Shown: positions 54,194 to 63,094 of the stretch, piece by piece
Numbering within the stretch: the first letter of the stretch is position 1
Layout of the letters: every line of letters begins with the position of its first letter
NCBI RefSeq assembly: GCF_046736345.1
Contig: NZ_CP157210.1
Coordinates: 2,232,001 to 2,296,000, forward strand
DNA from: Hyphococcus formosus
GTDB taxonomy: Bacteria > Pseudomonadota > Alphaproteobacteria > Caulobacterales > Parvularculaceae
Direction of reading: 5' to 3'
DNA length: 64,000 nt
The notes under the pieces: generated by a model
What the model saw: the letters and a program-made list of their open reading frames with translations, nothing else
Database searches by the model: none
Told to the model about the DNA's origin: nothing
Position numbers and translations under genes: made by a program

Positions 54194-56098
54194 TTGCAGC
54201 AAGGCCGCGATGGGATCTTGAGCCTTTTCCGGCATCACATAGACCGGCGGTGGCAATGCGCGCGCCATCATTTCGCGCCAGATTATCGCAGGCGCGCGGC
54301 CACCGGTAATTCCGTCCATTGGTGCGTTGTTATCATGACCTAGCCAGACAACGCCGACGAGACCGCCCGCGTGGCCCGCGAACCATGCATCTCTGCTATT
54401 TTGCGAAGTGCCGGTTTTGCCCGCGACTTTATAACCGGGAATCTTGGCGGCTTTGCCCGTGCCCCATTCGGTGACGCTCAACATCATGTCATTGGTGGCG
54501 GCAATCGCGCTTGGGGACGCCGCTTCGCTAATAATGGTTCCTGTACGGCGGAAAATAATATCACCATCTGCGGTTTCAATGCGGTCAATGACATGGGGCA
54601 CAACCTGAAATCCGCCATTCGCAAAGGGCACATAAGCCGCTGCGAGATTTAATGGTGAAATTTCATCAACCCCAAGCGCCAAAGACGGACCAGGATTTAA
54701 ACTCTCCGACCACCCCATATTTCGCGCAGTTTCACGAACATAGCCTCGGCCAACCCGCTCCTGCAACCGGATCGCCGCACTATTGAGCGAGCGCGCAAGC
54801 GCCTCGCGTAGCGTCACCTCGCCATAAAACTTGTCTTTGTAATTTCCGGGAGACCATTTCCCGATTTGTACCGGCGCATCGATAATCATGCTGTCTGCCA
54901 TTTCGCCCCGCGACATGGCGGCCAAATAGACAAATGGCTTAAAGGCGGACCCAGGTTGCCGCTTTGCTTGTGTCGCTCGGTTATATTGACTACGGCCGTA
55001 ATCGCGCCCGCCGATCATGGCGCGCACCGCCCCCTCACGATCCATAACCACAACCGCGCCCTCAATATTCTCAAGCCCATCGCCAGAAATTGCCAAACCG
55101 GCCACAAGACCTGTTTCCGCAGCGGCCTGCACCTTTGGATCAAAGGTTGTGCGTATAATGAGATCGGCATCGACACTTTGCGACAAGGTCCGTGCCTCGC
55201 GCATGACATGATCGATGAAATACGGTGCCGCCTCAAATCGCGGCGTCGCGAGTAATACAGGTTCGGCAATCGCCGCGTCCGCTTCGCGCCGCGTTAAAAA
55301 ACCTGCGGTCACCATTTGCTCGATAACCAGTCGGCCACGCTTGCCTGCGTCATCGGGATTGCTCGTTGGAGAATAACGCGAAGGGGCCTTTAAAAGACCT
55401 GCAAGAACCGCCGCCTCTCCGACCGTTAGTTTAGATGCGGACTTTCCGAAATATCGATAGCTCGCAGCATCGATACCATAAGCACCAGCACCAAAATAAA
55501 CGCGATTAAGATAAAGCGTTAGAATTTCATCTTTGCGAAATTTATGCTCTAGCCACAACGATAGCATAAGCTCCTGAATCTTACGCTTCATTGTGCGTTC
55601 ACCGCTCAAGAAGACATTTTTGGCGAGCTGTTGTGTTATGGTCGAGCCGCCCTGACGAACAGAGCCTTCATTTGCATTTACGATCAGTGCACGCACGATT
55701 GAAACGGGGTTCGCCCCAAAATGATGGTAGAAATTCCTGTCCTCTACGGCGAGCACAGCATTAGGGACGTGGCGCGGCAGCGAAGCGAGCTTCACCGGCG
55801 CACCATGGCTCACCCCATGCATCATGATCGGCGCACCATCAGCGGCAAGCAGCGTAATTTTCGGACCATCGCCCTCGCGCCATAATTCCGCCGTGTCAGG
55901 AAGGTCACTGGCGAAATAGGCAAAAATCGCCGCAAAGATTACTAGCCCGGTAAAAGCGAAAACGCTTAGCTCTGCGGCCGCGCGGCTGAATGGTGCAAAT
56001 GCAGCAAAACGCGATGTTGATCGCCTTCGCGTATTCCGGCGACGGGATTTCGCCTTTGGGCGGCGTTTTGCTTTGGTTTTCGTCTTTTTTCGAACCAT
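54182..56098 (-). CDS. Class A penicillin-binding protein (PBP1A type)
   Basis: 638 residues. A very basic cytoplasmic start (1-30), one membrane helix (about 44-64), then glycosyltransferase GT51 with AVEDRNFYHHFGANP (Glu119) and GGSTITQQLAKNVFL, and transpeptidase with SAFK (Ser384, Lys387), SLNSAA and KTGTSQNSRDAWFAG. It polymerises and crosslinks peptidoglycan from lipid II supplied by MurJ. Shorter than E. coli PBP1A, lacking its OB insert. Divergent from the TetR gene. Confidence 0.95.
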   Translation of the reverse strand: MVRKKTKTKAKRRPKAKSRRRNTRRRSTSRFAAFAPFSRAAAELSVFAFTGLVIFAAIFAYFASDLPDTAELWREGDGPKITLLAADGAPIMMHGVSHGAPVKLASLPRHVPNAVLAVEDRNFYHHFGANPVSIVRALIVNANEGSVRQGGSTITQQLAKNVFLSGERTMKRKIQELMLSLWLEHKFRKDEILTLYLNRVYFGAGAYGIDAASYRYFGKSASKLTVGEAAVLAGLLKAPSRYSPTSNPDDAGKRGRLVIEQMVTAGFLTRREADAAIAEPVLLATPRFEAAPYFIDHVMREARTLSQSVDADLIIRTTFDPKVQAAAETGLVAGLAISGDGLENIEGAVVVMDREGAVRAMIGGRDYGRSQYNRATQAKRQPGSAFKPFVYLAAMSRGEMADSMIIDAPVQIGKWSPGNYKDKFYGEVTLREALARSLNSAAIRLQERVGRGYVRETARNMGWSESLNPGPSLALGVDEISPLNLAAAYVPFANGGFQVVPHVIDRIETADGDIIFRRTGTIISEAASPSAIAATNDMMLSVTEWGTGKAAKIPGYKVAGKTGTSQNSRDAWFAGHAGGLVGVVWLGHDNNAPMDGITGGRAPAIIWREMMARALPPPVYVMPEKAQDPIAALLQSSG

Positions 56099-56257
56099 AG
56101 ATCATGCTTCGAATCTAGTGGTTAACGAGTGGTAAATAGACCGGCCAGAAAGTGATATTTCGCTTCCGGGAAAATTGCGCCATAATCGCTTTTTATTTGT
56201 AATTTTAGATTTGAGCCGGATCGAAGCGATCCCAAAAGAAAAAATAGGGGGCCAGGA

Positions 56258-56881
56258 ATGGCGAAAGTAGCAGTCATGGACGATTTAGACGAGAAAACCA
56301 CAGCGATCGTCGATGCTGCGAGGACCACATTTCTTGCGCGCGGTTTCGATGCGGCCAGCATGGACCAGATTGCCTTGACCGCAGGGGTTTCCAAACGAAC
56401 GGTCTATAACCGCTTCCGGTCGAAAGAAGAGTTATTCGGCGCTGCGATCACCGAAACCTGCCGGCATCTATTACCGGTCAATGTCAGCGATATTGAAGAT
56501 ACGTTGCCGCCGGATGAATTAATTCGGGCCCTAAGCCGTGTTTTCGTTAAAGGAATTCTCGAGCCCGAGGCCCTCTCGCTACGGCGCATTGCTGCGTTCG
56601 AAGCGGAACGCACACCCGCAATCGGCAAAGCCTATATCGAACATGGCCCCGCCTCTATGGTGGCCGAATGCGCGCCCATCTTGGCGCGGCTGGCTGCGCG
56701 CGGGCATTTTGAAATTGATGACCCAGAGGCCGCCATTTGGCAGCTTGGCGCATTAATCACCGAACCGCTTCATACCCGCGTCTTGATGGGGGATATGCCG
56801 AGCGACCTTGATGCGGCCATCGATCATCAAGTTGAAAACGGCGTCGCCGCATTCATCAAAATCTATAGCCCGAAGAATTAG
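56258..56881 (+). CDS. TetR-family transcriptional regulator
   Basis: 207 residues. HTH domain at about 14-62: AIVDAARTTFLARGFDAASMDQIALTAGVSKRTVYNRFRSKEELF in overlapping blocks, with GVSKRTVYNRF as recognition helix. The C-terminal ligand domain resembles the AefR-like group (FEAERTPAIGKAYIEHGP). Ligand and targets unknown; neighbours are PBP1A (divergent) and ompA (convergent). GGGGG precedes the ATG. Confidence 0.9.
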   Translation: MAKVAVMDDLDEKTTAIVDAARTTFLARGFDAASMDQIALTAGVSKRTVYNRFRSKEELFGAAITETCRHLLPVNVSDIEDTLPPDELIRALSRVFVKGILEPEALSLRRIAAFEAERTPAIGKAYIEHGPASMVAECAPILARLAARGHFEIDDPEAAIWQLGALITEPLHTRVLMGDMPSDLDAAIDHQVENGVAAFIKIYSPKN

Positions 56882-56930
56882 CGGCCAAAGCAACCCGCGC
56901 GGACGCCAAGCCCACATACATTCCGCCCAT

Positions 56931-56965
56931 AAAAAAACCGGCGCAGTTTGCACTGCGCCGGTTTC
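56931..56965. terminator. Terminator between the TetR gene and ompA, strongest for ompA
   Basis: ACCGGCGCAGT (56937-56947) and ACTGCGCCGGT (56952-56962) form an 11-pair stem with a four-base loop. On the minus strand seven T follow; on the plus strand only TTCTT follows. It ends ompA from the right and probably the TetR gene from the left. Confidence 0.88.
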
Positions 56966-56985
56966 TTAATTCGTAGTTTTCGTTC

Positions 56986-58143
56986 TTATTCGAACGAAAT
57001 CACAACGTCTGAACGACGGTTGAGCGGCTCACGAACACCATCCGCAGTTGGTTTTGCGAGGTTCGTTTCACCATATGCTTCAATCCGGATCGCGTCTGGT
57101 GAAACACCGTTTGCGACAAGGCCGTCACGTACCGCACGGGCACGACGCTCAGAAAGCGCCTGGTTGTAAGCAGAGCTACCTGACGTATCAGTGTTACCTG
57201 AAACAACAACCGTTTCGATGTCGTTCTCAAGTGCACGAGCAGCCGCTTCTTGGATCAGCGTATTTGCCTGTGGTGTCAGGTTTGATTTATCGTAGTCGAA
57301 GTAAACGGTGAAGTTGATCGGATCGAGATCAACGTCAGTTTCGTCAACCATTTGTGGTGGGCATGAAGCCGATACCGGTACGCTTGAGCCATCCCAGCAG
57401 TCTTTGTACTGAGGAGCAGCAACCGGTGCCGCTGATGAACCGAAGTTCCAGCGAAGACCAGCAAACAGGCTGTGTGAGTCATATGCAGCTTCGAACGCAG
57501 CTGGAACACCGCCCAGCGTACCTGCGTAAGAACGCTTCTTGGTTGCGAAATAGCGATATGAAAGGTCGAGTGCGAGACCTTCAGAAAGTTCAAATGCTAC
57601 ACCAGCAATACCCTGATATGCGAGCGCCCAGCGGTCTGAACCGTAAGCAATCGCCAAAGGTGAGATTGGTGCGCCAGAAGTGTTCGTGCCGACAATGTCA
57701 TGATCGATGTTTGCCACACCGACACCGACACCGACATAAGGAGCAAAGCCACCACGACCGAGGTCGAGAAGCACGTTACCCATAACAGCCATTGATGTTG
57801 TGTCACCGCTTACTGTGCCAGCTGGCCAACCGGAGAAACCAGCACCATCTGGATCGATCGAGTCGATTTCATTGTTGCGGTAAGAAAGCTCAAGCTCTGT
57901 GCGGAGGTTGTTCGCATATGAATAGCCGAGCGTTGTGTAGACACCGATGCCTGGATCATATTCTGCGTCTGAGTCAAACGCGAAAGCACCGCCACCACCG
58001 GACTGGTCGTTGGTGAGGTCTTTACCGTTGCCCAGATAGCTCAAGCCGGCGCCGATCGCGCCATAAAGGCCTTCGTAGGCATGAGCGGCTGGCGCAATGA
58101 CCAATGTGGCCGCGGCCGCAAATAGTGTCGTCTTGAGTTTCAT
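56986..58143 (-). CDS. OmpA-family outer membrane protein
   Basis: 385 residues from the ATG at 58143 with GAGGAGGGG upstream, an excellent ribosome site; an in-frame extension is rejected. Signal peptide (cut near AHA-YE), an eight-strand beta-barrel to about 230 (GLYGAIGAGLSYLGNG, YTTLGYSYANNLRTELELSYR, FAPYVGVGVGVANIDHD, YRYFATKKRSY, SHSLFAGLRWNFG), and an OmpA peptidoglycan domain from about 265 (FTVYFDYDKSNLTPQA, VVVSGNTDTSGSSAYNQALSERRARAV). Codon choice is biased and repetitive, as in highly made proteins. Confidence 0.94.
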   Translation of the reverse strand: MKLKTTLFAAAATLVIAPAAHAYEGLYGAIGAGLSYLGNGKDLTNDQSGGGGAFAFDSDAEYDPGIGVYTTLGYSYANNLRTELELSYRNNEIDSIDPDGAGFSGWPAGTVSGDTTSMAVMGNVLLDLGRGGFAPYVGVGVGVANIDHDIVGTNTSGAPISPLAIAYGSDRWALAYQGIAGVAFELSEGLALDLSYRYFATKKRSYAGTLGGVPAAFEAAYDSHSLFAGLRWNFGSSAAPVAAPQYKDCWDGSSVPVSASCPPQMVDETDVDLDPINFTVYFDYDKSNLTPQANTLIQEAAARALENDIETVVVSGNTDTSGSSAYNQALSERRARAVRDGLVANGVSPDAIRIEAYGETNLAKPTADGVREPLNRRSDVVISFE

Positions 58144-58412
58144 CGTTCCCCTCCTCAGGTGGACAAAAGATAAACCGCCAAAGCCCAACGCTAATTCGGG
58201 GCCGGCTTCCGGTGAATTTCACGCATTCCGTAGCTTCTATTAAGCCCGAAATATAGTGCGAATATGACGAATTTACCCTTTATGCTTAATATCGTCTTAA
58301 TGATGTTGCAACAACGCATCGTTGCCTAGAGGCTTAGCTGCGTTTTCCTATAACAGGGTTGCTGCAGAGCAACAGTTTTTATTGAGATGAGTTCCAGAAA
58401 AGGAAAGATTTT

Positions 58413-59771
58413 ATGCGTTACGCATTGATCGCATTGGCTCTTTTGACGCCGGGGATAAGTTTCGCTTCTGAAGGCGAAAACGACCGACTTTTACATAAGT
58501 TACAAGCGGATGTTTCCGCTGATCGTATCGAAAGCGATATAAAAAAGCTTGTCGCCTTCGGAACACGGCACACTTTATCGGAAACAGAATCAGAGAGCCG
58601 CGGCATTGGTGCTGCGCGGCGTTGGGTAAAAGCCGAATTTGACTCGATCTCTGATGATTGCGGCGGCTGCCTCGACGTTTTTTATGTGAGTGACTTTGTC
58701 GAAGGCGAAACGCGAATTCCCAACCGGACAGAAGTCGTCAACGTTATTGCGGTGCAACGCGGCACCCTGGACCCTGATCGTGTTGTGATGATGAGCGGGG
58801 ATATCGATTCCCGTGTGAGCGACCCTATGAATAAAGACGACGATAGTCCCGGCGCGAATGATAATGCGTCCGGATTAGCAGGCGTCCTCGAAGCGGCGCG
58901 CGTGCTCTCGAAAGAAAAGTTCGCCGGCACAATCGTCTACGCAGGGTTATCCGGCGAGGAACAAGGCCTTTTCGGCGGCAAAATCCTGGCCCGTTACGCC
59001 CAACAAAACGGCTGGCGGGTAAAGGCAGTGCTCAATAATGACATGATCGGAAATATTGAAGGAATTGATGGTGTTATCGATAATTCGACCGCCCGTGTCT
59101 TTTCCGAAGGGACGCGATTTGTAGAGACAGAAGACGAGGCCCGCATACGCCGCTTTTCCGGTGGCGAGGTCGACTCGCCGTCCAGAAACCTCGCACGATA
59201 TATTGATCGCCTTGCGGATGAATATATTCCAAACCTCGACATCATGATGGTGTATCGCCTCGATCGTTTCTCGCGTGGCGGGCACCATCGCCCGTTTAAC
59301 GAAGCCGGTATGCCCGGTGTACGCATCATGGAGACACACGAAAATTATGTGCGACAACATCAAGATCTGCGCACTGAGGACGGTATTGAATATGGTGATG
59401 TCATTGAGGGCGTAAATTTTGATTACGCTCGCAAACTGACATCATTGAATGTTGTTGCACTGGCGGCGATGGCATCAGCCCCGCCTTTTCCCGCAAATGT
59501 CGAAATTGAAGGCGCTGTACAACCGTCAACGACCTTATCATGGGACCGGCCGAGCGGACGAAAGGCACGCAATTTAGCAGGCTATCGTATCCATTGGCGT
59601 CTGACTGACGCGCCACAATGGACCAACAGCATTGATGTCGGCGATGTTTCTGAATTCACATTGGAAAACATTGTCATCGACAATTATTTCTTTGGCGTTT
59701 CGTCGATTTCGGAAGACGGTGCTGAAAGCCCAGTCGTATTTCCGGGCCCCATGGGAAGCTTTGGTGAATAG
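58413..59771 (+). CDS. Exported M28-family metallopeptidase
   Basis: 452 residues. Signal peptide (cut near SFA-SE). Metal site: SGDIDSR (129-133), PGANDNASG (Asp150), SGEEQG (Glu182, Glu183), NNDMIGN and METHENY. In most M28 aminopeptidases the first motif is HxD; here the His place is Asp130, which may still bind zinc. A C-terminal fibronectin-III-like domain (about 365-445, VEIEGAVQPSTTLSWDRPSG) follows. It probably trims peptides in the periplasm or outside. AAGGAAAG precedes the ATG. Divergent from ompA. Confidence 0.9.
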   Translation: MRYALIALALLTPGISFASEGENDRLLHKLQADVSADRIESDIKKLVAFGTRHTLSETESESRGIGAARRWVKAEFDSISDDCGGCLDVFYVSDFVEGETRIPNRTEVVNVIAVQRGTLDPDRVVMMSGDIDSRVSDPMNKDDDSPGANDNASGLAGVLEAARVLSKEKFAGTIVYAGLSGEEQGLFGGKILARYAQQNGWRVKAVLNNDMIGNIEGIDGVIDNSTARVFSEGTRFVETEDEARIRRFSGGEVDSPSRNLARYIDRLADEYIPNLDIMMVYRLDRFSRGGHHRPFNEAGMPGVRIMETHENYVRQHQDLRTEDGIEYGDVIEGVNFDYARKLTSLNVVALAAMASAPPFPANVEIEGAVQPSTTLSWDRPSGRKARNLAGYRIHWRLTDAPQWTNSIDVGDVSEFTLENIVIDNYFFGVSSISEDGAESPVVFPGPMGSFGE

Positions 59772-59983
59772 AGGTGAATTCGCAATCGCAGCATGATTTC
59801 GATGCGCACAAAAATTCAACAGCACAAAGAGAAATTATCACAACGCTTTCAACCTATCTGCGAAAACATTTCGAGCGACAAAAAAACTTCATGACCACAA
59901 AGTAATGTTTTCTGTAGAAATATAGTTATTCGTCAGTTAGGCTCCTCAGCGGGGAAACCAGAATTGAAACGTGGGGTGTCCAA

Positions 59984-60115
59984 ATGAAAGCAATTCTCTG
60001 GCTGATTATTCTCGTGCTTGCGGCTCTCGGGGTCGTGTCCATCGTTGAATATTTCAATCTATACGATGTACCGATGATCGAAGTTTCTAAAGAAGCATCA
60101 GACATCGCCGAATAA
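59984..60115 (+). CDS. 43-residue membrane peptide
   Basis: ATG at 59984, TAA at 60113-60115, with GGGGTG five bases before the start. One membrane helix opens it (AILWLIILVLAALGVVSIVE) and a short tail with acidic residues follows (EVSKEASDIAE). A strong terminator comes 12 bases after the stop, which supports a real short transcript. It is upstream of, but separate from, the B12 operon. No family recognised. Confidence 0.55.
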   Translation: MKAILWLIILVLAALGVVSIVEYFNLYDVPMIEVSKEASDIAE

Positions 60116-60127
60116 ACTTCTCTTCTT

Positions 60128-60165
60128 CCCCCCGGTAAAGCTTGCGCTCTATCGGGGGGTGTTTT
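60128..60165 (+). terminator. Rho-independent terminator after the 43-residue peptide gene
   Basis: CCCCCCG (60128-60134) pairs with CGGGGGG (60153-60159), followed by TGTTTTAT. It ends the short transcript before the cobalamin riboswitch. Confidence 0.8.
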
Positions 60166-60177
60166 ATCCACCAGAAT

Positions 60178-60355
60178 CAGACGGTGCCCTCTTAACGAGG
60201 GAGAATAGGGAATGCGGTGTGAATCCGCAGCTGTGCCCGCAACTGTAAGCGGCTAGGCGTCTTGCATCTACGCCACTGGGAAACTCGGCAATTGCCGTCC
60301 CGGTAAGGCAGCAAGAAACCAGCGATCCGCGAAGTCAGGAGACCTGCCGTCGACG
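60178..60355 (+). promoter_or_regulatory. Cobalamin (adenosylcobalamin) riboswitch
   Basis: The conserved blocks are in order: GGTGCCC, GAGGGAGAATAGGGAATGCGGTG, AATCCGCAGCTGTGCCCGCAACTGTAA (the B12 box region spans CGCAGCTGTGCCCGC), GCCACTGGGAAACTCGG, CCGGTAAGGC and AGTCAGGAGACCTGCCG. B12 binding should lower expression of the uptake genes that follow. Confidence 0.96.
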
Positions 60356-60403
60356 TCGTCTCTCGCCTGACCGGGAATAGTCAGTCGAGCGGTCAATCCG
60401 TCG

Positions 60404-60437
60404 TGGCGACATCCAAACATTTAACGGAGAGTCGCCA
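60404..60437 (+). promoter_or_regulatory. Hairpin hiding the btuB ribosome site
   Basis: TGGCGAC (60404-60410) pairs perfectly with GTCGCCA (60431-60437), which touches the GTG start; the GGAGA ribosome site is in the loop next to the stem. It is the likely output stage of the cobalamin riboswitch, acting on translation. The link to the aptamer is inferred. Confidence 0.6.
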
Positions 60438-62276
60438 GTGACTAAATTCTATTCGTCTACCACTTTATCTATTTTCTCGTTTTTCCTTTCAGGCTCGATC
60501 ATCGGCAGCGCCCAAGCGCAATCCGCACCTTTTGATCGGCTTGATGATGACATCGTCGTCACCGCAACACGGGTACCGACGTCACTATCAGAGGTCGGAT
60601 CAACTGTTTCGGTTATCAGCGCGCAAGACATTCTCGACAATCAATATAACTTTGCGGCGGAAGCCCTGCGCGATACGGCCGGGGTCGAGATTGCGCGTAA
60701 TGGCGGCCCGGGTGCCGCCACGGCGGCGCGAATTCGCGGTGCTGCCAGCGGGCAAACCTTGGTCATGATTGACGGTATCGTAGTCAATGACCCAAGCGCG
60801 CCTCAGGGTGGTTTTAATTTTGCCAATGTTGATGTCGCGGACATAGCACGTATCGAAGTTCTGCATGGCCCACAAAGCTTGCTCTATGGTGCCGATGCAA
60901 TTGGGGGTGTTATTGCGATTACCACCAAGAAGGATCGTACGGGCACGAGCGCCTATCTTGAGGGCGGGTCGCGCGGGACAATTCGCGGCGGCGCAACAGC
61001 GCTATTGAGCGATGACAACGCTTATGGTCGTCTGACCGTATCGGGCACACGAACGGACGGCATCTCACGGGCATCGGTCGGCACGGAACAGGATGGATAC
61101 CGCAACATCTCTGCGTCATTTTCTGGCGGCATAAAGCTTGGCAATGACTGGCAGGCCGAGTTGATTGGGCGCTATAGCGACAGCCATGCAGAAATCGACG
61201 GTTACGCTCCGCCTGATTTTTCCTTTGGCGATACAGACGACATTGAAGACACGACCGAGTTTGCCGTTGCTGGCCGACTGAAACAGGTAACTAATCATTA
61301 TAATGGCACGCTGACTGTATCCTATAGCGATATCGACCGCGTGAACCTGAATAACGGGTTTGAAACCTATTCCGCTGATGGCGATCGTCTTTCTGCTGAC
61401 TATCTTGGCGCGCTATCGGTGAGTGAAAGCATTAGAATCATCGGCGGCGGCGAAATTGAACGCAGTTCAGTTGTCGTCTCTGGCGTTGACGAATCTGCGA
61501 CGGCGGGCGCTGTATTCGCAATGATCGAAGCGAAACCAAGCGAGGTTTTAACCCTGTCCGCTGGTGCGCGCCGCGATGAGTTTTCAAATTTCGATGGCGC
61601 AACCACGGCCCGCATCGCAGCCGTTTTAGAAGCGAGCGAAAACCTTTTCCTCCGCGCCAGTTGGGGGCAAGGTTTCCGTGCGCCTAGCCTATTCGAACTC
61701 AATTACGATCAATTCGGCACGGTGCCTAATCCTGACCTGCGGCCCGAAAAGGCAAATGGTTTCGATTTCGGCATTGAAAAACTGATTGGGGCGCATCGGT
61801 TTTCTACAACCTTTTTCCAGACCCGTGTGAAAGATCAAATCGATTTTGATTTTGCCGGGAGCGGCTATTTCAATATTGATCGGGCGCGCGCTCGCGGTGT
61901 CGAAACAGTTGCAGACTTTTCTCTGCATGAAAATTTATCTGCGCGGGCATCTTATACATTCACCGATGCTGTTGATCTCGACACTGATTTACCACTTTTA
62001 CGGCAGCCAAAGCACAAAGCTGTGGCCACGATCAGCTACGCCCCTGTTCAAAGCTTAAACCTGTCGACCAGCATTCTTTATAACGGGCCGGAAGCGGATT
62101 TCCCTGTCGGCAATGACGACTTCATTCGTATCGATTTACGCGCCGCCTATGCACTAAGCGAAAAAATCGAGATCTATGGACGTATCGAAAATCTGACTGA
62201 CACAGAGTACGAAGATGTCTCAGGTTATGGCGAAGCTGGCATTTCCGGCTTTGGCGGGTTACGAGTTCGCCTATGA
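60438..62276 (+). CDS. btuB: TonB-dependent vitamin B12 receptor BtuB
   Basis: 612 residues from a GTG. Signal peptide (cut near AQA-QS), TonB box DDIVVTATR (37-45), plug domain (TVSVISAQDILDNQ, RIRGAASGQTLVMIDGIVVND, RIEVLHGPQSLLYGADAIGGVIAI) and a 22-strand barrel ending in GFGGLRVRL. It takes up cobalamin through the outer membrane using the TonB system. The riboswitch upstream and BtuF/BtuC genes downstream fix the substrate. Its TGA overlaps the btuF ATG. Confidence 0.94.
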   Translation: MTKFYSSTTLSIFSFFLSGSIIGSAQAQSAPFDRLDDDIVVTATRVPTSLSEVGSTVSVISAQDILDNQYNFAAEALRDTAGVEIARNGGPGAATAARIRGAASGQTLVMIDGIVVNDPSAPQGGFNFANVDVADIARIEVLHGPQSLLYGADAIGGVIAITTKKDRTGTSAYLEGGSRGTIRGGATALLSDDNAYGRLTVSGTRTDGISRASVGTEQDGYRNISASFSGGIKLGNDWQAELIGRYSDSHAEIDGYAPPDFSFGDTDDIEDTTEFAVAGRLKQVTNHYNGTLTVSYSDIDRVNLNNGFETYSADGDRLSADYLGALSVSESIRIIGGGEIERSSVVVSGVDESATAGAVFAMIEAKPSEVLTLSAGARRDEFSNFDGATTARIAAVLEASENLFLRASWGQGFRAPSLFELNYDQFGTVPNPDLRPEKANGFDFGIEKLIGAHRFSTTFFQTRVKDQIDFDFAGSGYFNIDRARARGVETVADFSLHENLSARASYTFTDAVDLDTDLPLLRQPKHKAVATISYAPVQSLNLSTSILYNGPEADFPVGNDDFIRIDLRAAYALSEKIEIYGRIENLTDTEYEDVSGYGEAGISGFGGLRVRL

Positions 62277-63094
62277 TCAGACGGGTGTCCGCGTTGGGCT
62301 TTTTTCTGGCGTTGGCGGTTTTGAAAACTGCCGACGCGAAACCCGACGCGGTCTCTCTTGATTATTGTGCGGATCAATATGTCCTTAAACTCGCCGACGA
62401 TGATCAAATATTAGCGGTCTCGCGCGGCGCAGATAAAGACTATTCCTATATGCGGATCGCGGCGAAAAAACACAGCCGCGTCCGCCCTACCCGCGAAGAA
62501 GTTTTTGCGCTTGAGCCGCAAATAGTTATTCGTCAATGGGGTGGTGGGGCGAATGCGGAAGCAGCTTTCAGTGCATTCGGCGCAGAAGTTATTACGCTAC
62601 GCCCCGCGTCGAGCTTTGATGATGTCATCGATAACATTCGGATGGTGGCAACCGCATTGGAACAAACCGATCGCGGCGAAGAGGTGATTAAAAACCTCCG
62701 CGCGCGACTGGCTTTGATTGAGCACGAAAAAAATGTTTCGGCGCTCTATGTAACGCCGGGCGGGGTCACCGCGGGCAGCGGCACAATGATAGACGCAATT
62801 ATCGCCGCCGCAGGGGCGCGCAACAAAACCGCAGAGCGCGGATTACACTACTATCCGCCCTTATCTGCCGAGGCGTTATTGCTTGATCCGCCAGAATTTA
62901 TCGTCGCCGGTTTTTTTCAATCGCGTGATGAAGGTATCAATCATTGGTCGGCAGCGCGACACCCGGCCATCACATCGACCATTGAAACGATTCCGCATGT
63001 TAGCCTCTCACCGGATTTGATCTCCTGCCCGGCATGGTTCGCCGTAGAAGCATCTGAAAAAATCGCCGACGCAATTGCGGAGCACTCGCCATGA
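62273..63094 (+). CDS. btuF: Cobalamin ABC transporter substrate-binding protein
   Basis: 273 residues. Signal peptide (cut near ADA-KP) and a two-lobed helical-backbone binding fold: SLDYCADQYVLKLADDDQILAVS, RVRPTREEVFALEPQIVI, the long linking helix (DVIDNIRMVATALEQ) and AALLLDPPEFIV-like SAEALLLDPPEFIVAGF. It carries B12 from BtuB to BtuC in the periplasm. Both ends overlap neighbours in ATGA, so btuB-btuF-btuC are translated together. Confidence 0.88.
   Translation: MIRRVSALGFFLALAVLKTADAKPDAVSLDYCADQYVLKLADDDQILAVSRGADKDYSYMRIAAKKHSRVRPTREEVFALEPQIVIRQWGGGANAEAAFSAFGAEVITLRPASSFDDVIDNIRMVATALEQTDRGEEVIKNLRARLALIEHEKNVSALYVTPGGVTAGSGTMIDAIIAAAGARNKTAERGLHYYPPLSAEALLLDPPEFIVAGFFQSRDEGINHWSAARHPAITSTIETIPHVSLSPDLISCPAWFAVEASEKIADAIAEHSP

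Noticed and set aside
58358..58380. Terminator-like hairpin GTTGCT-GCAG-AGCAAC followed by T on the plus strand
   Set aside because: No plus-strand gene lies upstream to terminate; it could be a leader element of the M28 gene or chance, so it is not called.
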